This document shows, piece after piece, positions 18,088 through 25,898 of a DNA stretch of 64,000 nt (its first letter is position 1; the number at the start of each line of letters is the position of its first letter). Source of the DNA: Mesorhizobium sp. CA8 (lineage in GTDB: Bacteria; Pseudomonadota; Alphaproteobacteria; Rhizobiales; Rhizobiaceae); assembly GCF_020164955.1 (NCBI RefSeq), contig NZ_JAIUHG010000020.1, forward strand, positions 1 to 64,000, written 5' to 3'. The notes beneath the pieces are model-generated. The model did not search any database. It saw only the letters and a list, made by a program, of their open reading frames with translations, and was not told the origin of the DNA. A program made the position numbers and the translations under genes.

Positions 18088-18375
18088 GCCATTGAACCGG
18101 ATCCGCTGCCCGTGGACTTCGATCGTGTCGCCGTCGATGATCGATGCGACGCCGATGAGTGGCTGCTGCTTGGGCGCGGACAAATACGCTGCGGCGAGGT
18201 CCTGCATGCTTTCGCTGTGCTTCATCACCATCTCGGCGACGAAGGCGCTTGCCGCGGCTGCGGTCAGAAAGATCAGCCGCCGCGGCACACTCGCCCAACG
18301 CAAGTCGCGTGACCGCTTCGCGCCGGCGCGCTTGCGCCACTGGTCGGATCGATTGTCGTACCTTGATTTGTCCAA
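18088..18375 (-). pseudogene. 5' fragment of a thermonuclease (SNase-like) gene
   Basis: The minus-strand frame opens with a basic segment, a hydrophobic anchor (RLIFLTAAAASAFVAEMV) and then LIGVASIIDGDTIEVHG and QRIRFNG, the first strand motifs of staphylococcal-nuclease-like proteins. Homology stops after RIRFNG, where the family continues with an I-D-A-P-E motif. From there the frame simply runs antisense into the ligase gene. The catalytic core is therefore missing. The likely start is TTG at 18375. The break coincides with the ligase stop, which marks a recombination junction. Confidence 0.7.
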
Positions 18376-18442
18376 GCCTCTCCCCCGCTACGGAGAATGC
18401 TCCAAAATGTGGCGGGGGTCTAGCAGTAGACGGGTCAGGCAT

Positions 18443-18727
18443 TCACCTAAGTCTGCCGAAGAATTGGCTAACGTACATATCCAGCAAGCTGCTGATGCGC
18501 CAACGGTACAGTCGCGCAGCCACTCTTTCGGGTCCCATAACCGTTTCCGCATGTTCCGTCGCGAGTTTAAGCAGCGTTTCGGAGACTTCCTGCGCCGACC
18601 AGCCTCTATCAAGGGAGGCCTTCACCAAAGCTTCAAACGCAGGCTCAAGGGCAACTTCGCAGTTGATTGGGCGGTCGGGGCTGCCATCAGGAAGCAGGGG
18701 CGATTGGATTGGTGGCAGCGGGGCCAT
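18443..18727 (-). CDS. Conserved small protein, homologous to its neighbour
   Basis: This 94-residue protein of unknown function has a proline-rich start and then DRPINCEVALEPAFEAL followed by KASLDRGWSAQEVSETLLKL. The same pattern (DREVDCQEAMEPGF, then a helix with EAGWARGEVVRALRRL) recurs in the frameshifted gene at 18915-19159, so the two are paralogues about 190 bases apart. The composition suggests a soluble helical protein. I recognise the type only as one that recurs among hypothetical proteins in rhizobial accessory DNA. Confidence 0.6.
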   Translation of the reverse strand: MAPLPPIQSPLLPDGSPDRPINCEVALEPAFEALVKASLDRGWSAQEVSETLLKLATEHAETVMGPERVAARLYRWRISSLLDMYVSQFFGRLR

Positions 18728-18914
18728 GCACTCAGAAAGCGCACAAGGGGAGAATCGTTCCGCTCGTCAAACGTGCTGCGCCGGAATATTCGGCCGACCG
18801 TTCGGAAGCATGGCTGCAGGGCTTCGACGGCGTGCCTATTGGCACCGAGGCGAAGCCGGTGAGTGATCGGCTGGAGACAGAGGTCGACGAAGGCGCGCTC
18901 GCGAAAGGCGACAA

Positions 18915-19159
18915 CTAGAGCGCCTTTCCCGCCCGCAGCATCGCTCGGGCGATGGCAAGGTCTGCTTCTACCTTGGCGTTTTCCTTCTGCGTCATGTTGT
19001 CGGCGGCGATCAGGCGCCGCAGGGCGCGCACCACCTCGCCGCGCGCCCATCCTGCTTCAAGCATGCAATCCACGATCGCCTGAAACCCGGCTCCATTGCT
19101 TCCTGGCAGTCGACCTCTCGGTCGGGGTAGTCGCCTTCGCGTCTCGGTCCGCTGATCAT
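18915..19159 (-). pseudogene. Small conserved gene broken by a frameshift
   Basis: Starting at ATG 19159 (MISGPRREGDYPDREVDCQE), the reading frame must shift near 19090 to continue as AIVDCMLEAGWARGEVV and RALRRLIAADNMTQKENAK, ending at 18915. The joined protein of about 81 residues closely parallels the gene at 18443-18727. Its ATG overlaps the stop of the upstream gene (19156-19159, ATGA), so it is the third member of a leftward operon led by the 65-residue gene at 19659. A single base accounts for the break, so a sequence error is possible. Confidence 0.6.
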
Positions 19160-19449
19160 CCGTTCCCGTCCACCGTGCTTTCTTCGTCCAACTGTCGCGG
19201 CACCGGCAGATAGGCGTTGGCCACGAGCCATTCGCCGACGATCGTTTCCACCAGATCCGGCTTGGCCGTTCCCATCTCGGCTGCCAGGCCGGTCAAGGCC
19301 TCATCGGTGCGCGGATCAAGGCTAATCCCGCCGACGTTTCTGAGCACGAGCGCGGCCCGCCGCAACAGCACCTGCAAATCGGCCCGAGAGGCGTCTGCGA
19401 TGTGGTCGGCGGTGCTTTCCAGTTCATGAACGAATAGATGGCGGGACAT
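19156..19449 (-). CDS. Conserved hypothetical protein of a small SOS-type operon
   Basis: This 97-residue protein of unknown function begins MSRHLFVHELESTADHIADA at ATG 19449 (GAGGAC upstream). The frame offers another ATG two codons earlier. It is predicted soluble and helical, with a conserved-looking centre (VLRNVGGISLDPRTDEAL). It follows the 65-residue gene by 12 bases and overlaps the next gene, consistent with one transcript controlled by the LexA-type box at 19693. Confidence 0.6.
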   Translation of the reverse strand: MSRHLFVHELESTADHIADASRADLQVLLRRAALVLRNVGGISLDPRTDEALTGLAAEMGTAKPDLVETIVGEWLVANAYLPVPRQLDEESTVDGNG

Positions 19450-19461
19450 CGCCAATGTCCT

Positions 19462-19659
19462 CTATTTGCGTAGCTCCTGAGCCAAGGCTTTAAGCGCCTT
19501 GGTCATGACGGCGACGGCTTCAAGGTTGATCGCAATTTCGACTTCCTCGCCGAGCGTCTGCAGCGTTAAAACCCCGACCTTGGTTATACCGTCGTCCATC
19601 ATTCCGATCGAGACACCAGTTGGCATGTGAGGCGGCTTGTGCAGCGGTTTATGCAGCAT
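19462..19659 (-). CDS. 65-residue conserved hypothetical protein, first gene of the operon
   Basis: This short acidic-tailed protein has a Pro/His-rich N-terminus (HKPLHKPPHMPTG) and a C-terminal helix (AVAVMTKALKALAQELRK). The start at 19659 has AAGGAG at an ideal distance. It is the promoter-proximal gene of the leftward set, 34 bases downstream of a LexA-type box. Function unknown. Confidence 0.6.
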   Translation of the reverse strand: MLHKPLHKPPHMPTGVSIGMMDDGITKVGVLTLQTLGEEVEIAINLEAVAVMTKALKALAQELRK

Positions 19660-19692
19660 CTCGGGCTCCTTTCGTCGTAAACGAGAGACAGT

Positions 19693-19707
19693 GAACGAAA
19701 AGAGAAC
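19693..19707 (-). promoter_or_regulatory. LexA (SOS) box, GTTC-N7-GTTC
   Basis: On the minus strand the sequence is GTTC-N7-GTTC (GAAC at 19693 and 19704 on the plus strand), an exact match to the alphaproteobacterial LexA consensus. It lies just downstream of a TTGACA -35 element (19713-19718, minus strand) and overlaps the promoter spacer of the small operon starting at 19659. This is the classical repressor position. The three small genes are therefore predicted to be DNA-damage inducible. Confidence 0.7.
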
Positions 19708-19713
19708 AAAAAT

Positions 19714-19731
19714 GTCAAGGGATCCCTTGAC
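19714..19731. repeat. Perfect 18-base palindrome GTCAAGGGATCCCTTGAC
   Basis: The sequence is fully self-complementary and overlaps the TTGACA promoter element of the leftward small operon, next to the LexA box. A divergent TTGAC at its right end could serve the rightward gene at 19762. It may be a second operator for both promoters. Confidence 0.6.
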
Positions 19732-19761
19732 CGGGTAGGATTAAGTTCCTCATTTCACCAT

Positions 19762-20079
19762 ATGCCGGAGCAACCCGAAAAGTGGCCGCGAGGCGCGGCC
19801 TGGACCATGACGCATGCCCATGACGCCGGGCAGGTGGCGGGCATCCGCTGCGCGCGCCGCAACATCACGCGCTACTACAAGCCGCTCGAGTTGAGGGAGG
19901 TGATTGGCAACGTCACGATAGATGAGGTGAGCGACAAGGCGCGCTGTCAGAAGTGCGGCAGCCGAGAGTGGATGAGCGCGCAGCTCTTCCACGCGACCGG
20001 CGAGCAGGCCCACACCATCCGCTTTCGACGCCTGGTGCAGATTCGATGGGAAAAGCGCGTGATCTGGCGGGATGAGTGA
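19762..20079 (+). CDS. Conserved small protein with a CxxC zinc-ribbon half
   Basis: The 105-residue protein contains WPRGAAWTMTHAHDAG, then NITRYYKPLELREVIGNV, a CQKCG knuckle, and a basic tail (RFRRLVQIRWEKRVIWRDE). The mixture of aromatic and basic residues around one CxxC pair resembles small zinc-binding proteins common in rhizobial accessory regions. A cysteine upstream (GIRCARRN) could supply a third ligand. Function unknown. It is divergent from the LexA-boxed operon and shares the intergenic palindrome. Confidence 0.6.
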   Translation: MPEQPEKWPRGAAWTMTHAHDAGQVAGIRCARRNITRYYKPLELREVIGNVTIDEVSDKARCQKCGSREWMSAQLFHATGEQAHTIRFRRLVQIRWEKRVIWRDE

Positions 20080-20203
20080 TTTTTTTTCAGAGGCGGCCAG
20101 CTAGCATTTCTTCCCATCGCTCGAAAATGGGTGAAAAACTCGAGAAGTGGCTCGCGGCGAACGAAGAAGCACCAGAGGACGACGCCGACATGGTCGCCAT
20201 AAG

Positions 20204-20458
20204 GACTACCTCCCAGAACTGGCGGCAACCTACATGCAATCGGATTCATATAAGGCCTTTGTGAGAGGAAACCTTGGAGGCGCGGCCCAGCCCAACGCAA
20301 GCGCGAAGGTGTTGGGAAGCGCGGTCGTTCCCGTTCCGGCACCGTCGCTTCAGTCTCTTTTTGCAGGAAGCGTCGTGCCAGCCATGAGCAAGTTGACGTT
20401 CTCGTTGAACAGAACCAGAAACTCGTCCAGGCCCGTGATCTGCTTCTTCCGCGTCTAA
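20204..20458 (+). pseudogene. hsdS: Remnant of hsdS, type I restriction specificity subunit
   Basis: The reading frame contains SDSYKAFVRGNLGGAAQPNA followed by SAKVLGSAVVPVPAPSLQ. This is the typical end of an HsdS target-recognition domain: a G-x-x-Q/P-x-N segment, then P-P-L-x-x-Q-type helix entry and a coiled-coil-like stretch. Only the C-terminal part is present, without a start codon or first recognition domain. It is followed closely by an hsdR fragment in the usual S-then-R order, so this is the scar of a type I system. Confidence 0.55.
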
Positions 20459-20500
20459 TGAACGGCGAGATTGCGTTATGACCTCCGAGGCCCACTGAAC

Positions 20501-20706
20501 ATGGCGCTCCCTCCCATCAATAGCGAGGACCGGTTGGTGCAGGCGACCTTCGCCACGCACCTGAAGGATAAGCTCGGCCGGGAGAGTGTCGATGCCTGGA
20601 ACGACGAGACCTTCGGGCCGGCAGCACGCTCGGGCGTAAGGACACCACCGAAGCGGTGCTTATCCGCGATCTGCGCGGCGCTGGAGAGACTCAACCCGGC
20701 CTGCCG
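20501..20706 (+). pseudogene. hsdR: Remnant of hsdR N-terminus, type I restriction subunit
   Basis: From ATG 20501 the frame reads SEDRLVQATFATHLKDKLGR, then VDAWNDETFGP. After a shift of frame it reads TLGRKDTTEAVLIRDLR, and after a second shift AALERLNPA. Together this is the N-terminus of HsdR-type restriction subunits. Homology stops at about 20706, immediately before a perfect hairpin (20710-20728). The nuclease and helicase domains are absent, so the gene is dead. Confidence 0.65.
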
Positions 20707-20709
20707 GCT

Positions 20710-20728
20710 ATGGGGCCTCAGGCCCCAT
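20710..20728. repeat. Hairpin ATGGGGCCT-C-AGGCCCCAT at the hsdR break
   Basis: Two perfect nine-base arms surround a single C. The end of hsdR homology falls within a few bases of it, so it may mark the deletion endpoint or be a terminator-like hairpin. No T-run follows. Confidence 0.5.
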
Positions 20729-21584
20729 GTCTTTCTGTTGGCGCTAACGCCGCGCGCGCAAAAGCGTTCGCAGCCGCAGCGGCGTGGATTGACCAGGTCC
20801 TCGGCTGCCTCTCCGAAGCGGTCGAGCGGATGCCCGACGTACGCTTTCTGGCTGAGCACCAGGCCGCTCATGACGCGCCGCGCACGCCGGCCGGCGATCT
20901 CGTGGCGAGCGTACTCGAACGCGAGTGGTGGCGTAGGTGGCCGGAAGGGCGCGACGAATGATCGCCGCGTTACATGTTGCTGCAGGGACGGATCGGCGGC
21001 TTCGGCTTGAACGGAAGTGTTTGGCGCCTGAGCGGAACGTCAGCGAGCGACGTTCGGATCGGCTTGACGGTAGCGGTTGTGGACTGAGCCGCAGCGGCAC
21101 GCCTAGCGAGCAGCGCCGCCGACATTCACGACTGATGCGCGCTCAGGGCTCAAATTGCTCCGAAGGTCGGTCGCCTCTGTTGAGAGAACGGGCGATACCG
21201 CGGAAGCGCGCCACGCCTTCCATACTGCGTCTGCGACTTCGCCACGTGCCACGAGTAGGCCGTTCTGGGCGCAGGCCATTGGCAGGTCCATTCGCGTCAA
21301 CGAGGCGACAGCCACCCCCTATGGCGATGATCATACCGGCGGTGACATCCCGGCTACGTATCGTTCAGGTAGCGGCACGGCAGAGGCCGGCAGCAATAGA
21401 GCACAGGAGCCGATGATACGAATTGTCCCGTGCTCGCAGCCGACCCGCTTTGCCTGCCGAAGAACGCTAGTACCGCCCGCGCAGGACCCGCAAGTCCTGG
21501 CTTGGTCCCATCCGCTCCGCGCATTTGTGGAAGCCGATTTCCTTCATACTGAAAGCTGCGCAGCAACAATTGATCTGCCGAATT
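20729..21584. other. Gene-poor stretch after the restriction remnant
   Basis: A plus-strand frame ending at 20961 contains protein-like text (AWIDQVLGCLSEAVERMPD, then LVASVLEREWWRRWPEG) with no start codon of its own, so it is probably the 3' part of a lost gene. From 20962 to the end of the LacI gene at 21585 I see only low-quality open frames on both strands. Confidence 0.4.
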
Positions 21585-22682
21585 TCAGTCCCTAACTCTT
21601 TGCGGCTGTCGCTCCATACGCGATTTTACAAGGACGCCGCTGACTGAGCCTCGGTCGATAAGCGTTGCTTGCAGTAAGGTTTCCTTTGCAGGACCTGGAG
21701 GCAAGCCCTGCAGGCGAGCGATCAGATCTTCCGTGGCAGTGGTGGCCAGTTCCTTAATGGGCTGCGAAACGACCGTAAGGGGTGGAGTGACCGCTGTTGT
21801 CCAATCGGCATCGTCAAAACAGATGAGCGAAACCTGGTCGGGTATCGACAGATTTTTCTCCCGAAGAACATTGAGAAGGATGAGAGCGACGGAACTGTCT
21901 GTCGCGAGAAAAGCGGTCGGAGGATTCGCCGATTGGCAGAGCTTGCCTAGTTGGCGAGCAAGGTTCTCGGTGTCCCATCCTCCGAGGACAATGAGGTTGG
22001 GGATAATCTTTATCCCGGCATCGTGGAGCGCGGCTCGGTAACCGTCGATTCGCTCGCGAATTGACGAAATTAGATAATGTTGCTCACCGTGGGAGGGTGC
22101 GTTGGACACAAGCGCGATGCTTCGGTGTTCTTGCTTGATGAGAGATGCCACCGCCTGATGGGCTGCGCGAAAGTTGTCAATTGCAAAGGTGTCAGCATTG
22201 AGTTCTGGCACGCGCCTGTCGAGGAGGACGAAGGGGCAGCCCATCTCTCGCGCGCTGATGAGGTGATCCACCTCGATGCTGGACGTTGGAGCAATGATAA
22301 GGCCGTCGACGCGGTTGGCGAGCAGCACGCGCACGGCGTCACGTTCTAGCTCAATATCCTCGTCAGTGTTGGCCAGAACAACGCCGAAGCCATTTGCGCT
22401 GGCTGTATCTGTGATCGCTCGGATGGCTCGTGCGAAATAAAGATTCTCGATGTCAGCAACAACCACGCCAATCATGTTGCTGCGGCCTGTTGCCATGCTG
22501 CGCGCCAACTCGTTGGGCTGGTAGGCGAGGCGCTTTGCCGCATCGAACACGCGCTGGCGGGTGTCCGCGCCGGCGTAGCCATAACCGCCAAGCACTCGCG
22601 CCGCGGTAGCCCTGGAGACACCCGCCGTGCGCGCGACGTCGGCGATCGTCGGCTTAACGCTCGCGCGTCCATTGTCACTCAT
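21585..22682 (-). CDS. LacI-family transcriptional regulator
   Basis: This 365-residue repressor has an N-terminal helix-turn-helix (KPTIADVARTAGVSRATAAR), the LacI hinge helix (YQPNELARSMATGRS) and a periplasmic-binding-protein-like effector domain (NMIGVVVADIENLYFARAI to SLICFDDADWTTAVTPPL). I chose ATG 22682 (MSDNGRASVKP); the 49 codons upstream run into the intergenic operators. It is divergent from the sugar-phosphate operon starting at 22828. A LacI-type operator with a central CG lies between them, so it very probably controls that operon in response to one of its intermediates. Confidence 0.9.
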   Translation of the reverse strand: MSDNGRASVKPTIADVARTAGVSRATAARVLGGYGYAGADTRQRVFDAAKRLAYQPNELARSMATGRSNMIGVVVADIENLYFARAIRAITDTASANGFGVVLANTDEDIELERDAVRVLLANRVDGLIIAPTSSIEVDHLISAREMGCPFVLLDRRVPELNADTFAIDNFRAAHQAVASLIKQEHRSIALVSNAPSHGEQHYLISSIRERIDGYRAALHDAGIKIIPNLIVLGGWDTENLARQLGKLCQSANPPTAFLATDSSVALILLNVLREKNLSIPDQVSLICFDDADWTTAVTPPLTVVSQPIKELATTATEDLIARLQGLPPGPAKETLLQATLIDRGSVSGVLVKSRMERQPQRVRD

Positions 22683-22753
22683 GGTTTTGCTCGCATTTCC
22701 GTTCCGGAATCCCCGAGTCTGCATGATCGACGAATAGACCGTTGCGATACCTC

Positions 22754-22807
22754 TTGACAACCGATGTAAGAATGTGAGATCGGTATCACATGAGAGCGGT
22801 ATCACAC
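22754..22807 (+). promoter_or_regulatory. Promoter with tandem LacI-type operators
   Basis: A TTGACA -35 element at 22754-22759 is followed by ATGTGAGATCGGTATCACAT (22772-22791), a near-perfect dyad with ATGTGA/TCACAT arms and the central CG typical of LacI-family sites. A second, weaker copy shares the right half CGGTATCACA and is centred 16 bases downstream (22788-22807). Both lie between the divergent regulator and the catabolic operon, so repressor binding would block the rightward promoter. Confidence 0.75.
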
Positions 22808-22827
22808 TTTGGAGCGTGAAGAGAAGC

Positions 22828-23853
22828 ATGAAGAGTTCTTACTCAAATCTGGTATCTCCCGATGTTGATTTCCGTCGCATCACCGAAGCCGCCGTTGCGC
22901 AGCGCGAACGGATCGGGCAAGTCGCCAAGGCTGCAGCCGATGGGATGCGCAACCTCTTCCTGATCGGCTGCGGCGGCTCCCTAAACGACTTCTCCGCCGC
23001 ATCGTATCAGTGCGACCGAAGTGCGGGATTTCCGACTTTTTGTCTCAATAGCGAAGAGTTCAATCGTCGGCGGCCGGCCCTGCTCGGGCCTGGATCCGTA
23101 GTGCTCGTGGCGTCGCACAACGGTACTACAAGAGAAACAATCGAAGCCGCTCGCCGGTCGCGCTCCACCGGCGCCCGCGTTATCGGCTTCACCAAGGACG
23201 AGACGACGAAACTCGCAGCCGAATGTGATGAAGTTTTCACTTACCACAGCGACCGAACCATTCTGGCGCCGAAGCAAGTGCTCATCGGCCTGATGGTGGC
23301 GGCGCTTCTAAAGGAAACTGGCGCACAGCTCAATTTCGTCGCCGTGGAAGAGGCCTTCGCGGCGGTGCCGGCGGCTTTTGAAGTAGCTGTGCAAGAGGCG
23401 GAGACGCGCCTCCATGAGATCGCCACGGACTTCGCAGCGGAACCCTTGACCTACGTCCTTTCCGCCGGTCCCAACCAGGGCGCCGGGTACGGTTTCGCGA
23501 TGTGTTATCTCATGGAGATGCAGTGGAAACACGCGTCCTGGTTCAACGCGAACGAATTCCTGCACGGAGCTTTCGAGGTTGTTCAGCCCGAAACGGCGGT
23601 TCTTCTCTTCAAGGGCGAAGACGAAACCCGCCCAGTAATAGATCGAGTTGAGGCGTTCCTCCGCAAGAATACCAAGCGCTGCCGCGTCATCGACGCTATG
23701 GACTACAGCCTTCCCGGCGTATCCGCGTCAATGCGTGGTGACATTTCCCCGCTCCTTCTCTCGACCCTGTCCAAGCGTTTGGCCGAACACTACCAGGCGG
23801 TCACCGGCCATTCGCTCACAGACCGCCGCTATATGTTCAAGACGACCTACTGA
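22828..23853 (+). CDS. SIS-domain sugar-phosphate deglycase (FrlB-like)
   Basis: This 341-residue protein has two SIS (sugar isomerase) domains. The first has LFLIGCGGSLNDF and VVLVASHNGTTRET; the second begins TYVLSAGPNQGAGYGFAM and carries FNANEFLHGAFE, which is typical of the FrlB/GlmS-isomerase-like group. FrlB enzymes split fructosamine 6-phosphates into glucose 6-phosphate and an amine. The kinase immediately downstream fits as the step that makes the phosphorylated substrate. The ATG at 22828 (MKSSYSNLVSPDVDF) follows a purine-rich GAAGAGAAG. It is the first gene of the LacI-controlled operon. The exact substrate is inferred. Confidence 0.8.
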   Translation: MKSSYSNLVSPDVDFRRITEAAVAQRERIGQVAKAAADGMRNLFLIGCGGSLNDFSAASYQCDRSAGFPTFCLNSEEFNRRRPALLGPGSVVLVASHNGTTRETIEAARRSRSTGARVIGFTKDETTKLAAECDEVFTYHSDRTILAPKQVLIGLMVAALLKETGAQLNFVAVEEAFAAVPAAFEVAVQEAETRLHEIATDFAAEPLTYVLSAGPNQGAGYGFAMCYLMEMQWKHASWFNANEFLHGAFEVVQPETAVLLFKGEDETRPVIDRVEAFLRKNTKRCRVIDAMDYSLPGVSASMRGDISPLLLSTLSKRLAEHYQAVTGHSLTDRRYMFKTTY

Positions 23854-23863
23854 GGCATTTCGC

Positions 23864-24682
23864 ATGCGTGTTTGCGGCGTCGGTGACAATGTTGTGGATC
23901 GATATTTCAATCAAAAGCTGATGTTCCCTGGAGGGAATGCGGTGAACTTCGCCGTTCACGCCCGGCGGGGGGGCGCGCACGCCGCCTATGTCGGCGTCAT
24001 CGGCACCGATGCCGATGGCGATCTGATCCGATCGAGCCTCCAGGCAGAAGGCATTGAGCTCAGACGGCTTCGTGTCGAGGACGGCCCTAATGCCTTCGCC
24101 ACCGTTCATATGGACGACGACGGCAACAACCGCAAATGGGGTCTGTGCGAGAAAGGCGTCTCCATGTTCCGGCTCGATAGCGCCGATCTCGACTATCTTG
24201 CTGGCTTTGACCTGGTTCACACCGGTGAGACCAGCCGATTGGACAGTCAGCTTCCCGAGATCCGCGAACGCGTCGCGATTTCCTTCGATTTTTCGGAGCG
24301 AAATTTGGAATATGCCGTAGGGGTGCTGCCTTATCTGAGGGCGGCGGCCTTCTCGCGTGGCAATGCAGGCGACGACGAAGTGGCACGTGTTCTCGATGTT
24401 GCTCAGTCGGCAGGTGTTGAGTTGGTCACGGTCACCCAAGGGGCGCGCGGCGCGACCGTATGCCACAAAGGCGAGATCCTGTTCGCGCCAGCGGTTCCTG
24501 TTGATCCCGTGGATACGCTCGGCGCGGGCGATGCGTTTGTAAGCCGCCTCGCCTGCCGCGTGCTGAGCGGCGTACCGCTTACCGAAGCGGCCAGTGAAGC
24601 GGCGCAATACTCCGCATTGATATGCGGGACGCGCGGTGCCTTCGGCCACGCGCGTCCCATCACCCGTGAAATACCGTCGTGA
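23864..24682 (+). CDS. PfkB-family sugar kinase (FrlD-like)
   Basis: This 272-residue ribokinase-family kinase has a short N-terminus with GVGDNVVDRYF, the GGNAVNFAVHARRGG substrate-binding motif, and the C-terminal signature DTLGAGDAFVSRLA with the catalytic aspartate. The length and the missing long lid resemble fructoselysine/fructosamine 6-kinases. The ATG at 23864 has TGAGG upstream and lies 10 bases beyond the deglycase gene. It should phosphorylate an imported sugar-amine adduct so that the preceding SIS enzyme can cleave it. Confidence 0.82.
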   Translation: MRVCGVGDNVVDRYFNQKLMFPGGNAVNFAVHARRGGAHAAYVGVIGTDADGDLIRSSLQAEGIELRRLRVEDGPNAFATVHMDDDGNNRKWGLCEKGVSMFRLDSADLDYLAGFDLVHTGETSRLDSQLPEIRERVAISFDFSERNLEYAVGVLPYLRAAAFSRGNAGDDEVARVLDVAQSAGVELVTVTQGARGATVCHKGEILFAPAVPVDPVDTLGAGDAFVSRLACRVLSGVPLTEAASEAAQYSALICGTRGAFGHARPITREIPS

Positions 24683-24692
24683 GAGCAAAAAA

Positions 24693-25898
24693 ATGAACCA
24701 TAACCTTACGAATTCTAAGCTCACTTTTCCTTCCGAGGCCGACTACGGCAATCGCGTCGCACGCGCCCGAACTGCGATGAAGCAGGACGGGATCGATGTT
24801 CTCGCCTTGTCAAGCTTCGACAATCATCGTTTCTTTGCTGGGCTGGACGGCATCGCAACGGTCAGGCCGGTCTGGTTCGTCCTGCCACAAGACGGCGCGG
24901 CGGCCTTTGTCTCGCCCCGCATTGAAGCACCAGAGATCAGGTCGCAAACTAGTGTGCCGGTGGCTGTCGAATGGATCGAATGGGAAGAGCCGGCGATGCC
25001 TCCCATGTCATTCCAAGCCGCGCTCGCCCGCCAGATTGAAAAGGTAGCACCTGAAGCGCGCACGATCGGGGTCGACTTCGATGCCACCTCGGCACGCAAT
25101 CTCGACCTCGTCAGGGACGCCCTTGGCGGCGAACGAATCAGGGACGTCACGGCAATGCTTCGCGAGGTGCGTCGCCGGAAGGACGCCGCAACGATCGATG
25201 TAGTTCGGCGCTGTGCAGACATCGCTGCACATCAGTTCAAGGCGAGCTGCGAAGCTGTAGCCCCTGGCGTTGCGGAATGGGAAGTTGCGCTCGCTTCCCG
25301 CACGGCCGCGATGCGGCGCGCCGCAGAATGGTGGAACGGCGATGAGGATCATTCTCCGCTTCTCCAGGGTATCCATGTCATGGGTAGCGGCAGCGTCCGT
25401 TCCGGACGTGCCCATGCTGTCGCCGCTGGCCGCCCTATGCGAGAGGGGGAAGTCCTGCAGCTCTGCTATTGCGGCCGGCCCTTCTTCGGGCATGGCATCT
25501 GTTTCGACCGACCGGTTCAGGTGGGCTCGGCGGGGTTGGCGGCGGAGGTTCGCAGGATCGTGGACGTTGCGCGTGAGGCCCAGGAAGCGGCTTTGGCAAA
25601 AGTGCGCGCTGGCGTAACTACGGGCGAGGTCCACCAAGCGGCCGTCGCGGTCATCGGGCGCCACGGCTGGGACCGTGCCATGCAGCACCGCACCGGTCGC
25701 GGGATCGGTCTTTCCGACCCCGAGTGGCCCGAGATAAAGGCCAAGGACCCGACCGTACTAGAGCCGGGCATGCTCCTCGGCATCGAGCCGGGCGTCTACG
25801 TCGAGGGTGTCGGCGGCGCACGCTTTGGCGACACGATCCTCGTTACCGAAAACGGATACGAGCCGCTCACCCCGCTGGCTCTCGGCAGGGATATCTGA
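24693..25898 (+). CDS. M24-family metallopeptidase (Xaa-Pro dipeptidase-like)
   Basis: This 401-residue protein has a creatinase-like N-terminal domain (DVLALSSFDNHRFFAGLDG) and a pita-bread catalytic domain. The metal-binding region seems to have drifted: the expected aspartates and histidines appear only loosely, in RAHAVAAGRPMREGEV, FFGHGICFDR and RTGRGIGLSDPEWPEI, and IEPGVYVEG. It may be a dipeptidase, a related C-N hydrolase or a divergent member. Placement between the kinase and the ABC genes suggests it frees or trims the amino acid part of the imported compound. Its TGA overlaps the next ATG by one base (TGATG). Confidence 0.8.
   Translation: MNHNLTNSKLTFPSEADYGNRVARARTAMKQDGIDVLALSSFDNHRFFAGLDGIATVRPVWFVLPQDGAAAFVSPRIEAPEIRSQTSVPVAVEWIEWEEPAMPPMSFQAALARQIEKVAPEARTIGVDFDATSARNLDLVRDALGGERIRDVTAMLREVRRRKDAATIDVVRRCADIAAHQFKASCEAVAPGVAEWEVALASRTAAMRRAAEWWNGDEDHSPLLQGIHVMGSGSVRSGRAHAVAAGRPMREGEVLQLCYCGRPFFGHGICFDRPVQVGSAGLAAEVRRIVDVAREAQEAALAKVRAGVTTGEVHQAAVAVIGRHGWDRAMQHRTGRGIGLSDPEWPEIKAKDPTVLEPGMLLGIEPGVYVEGVGGARFGDTILVTENGYEPLTPLALGRDI

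Noticed and set aside
22772-22791. CRP-binding site at the fructosamine operon promoter
   Set aside because: The TGTGA/TCACA arms are eight bases apart, not six, and the centre is CG, which fits a LacI-family operator better.
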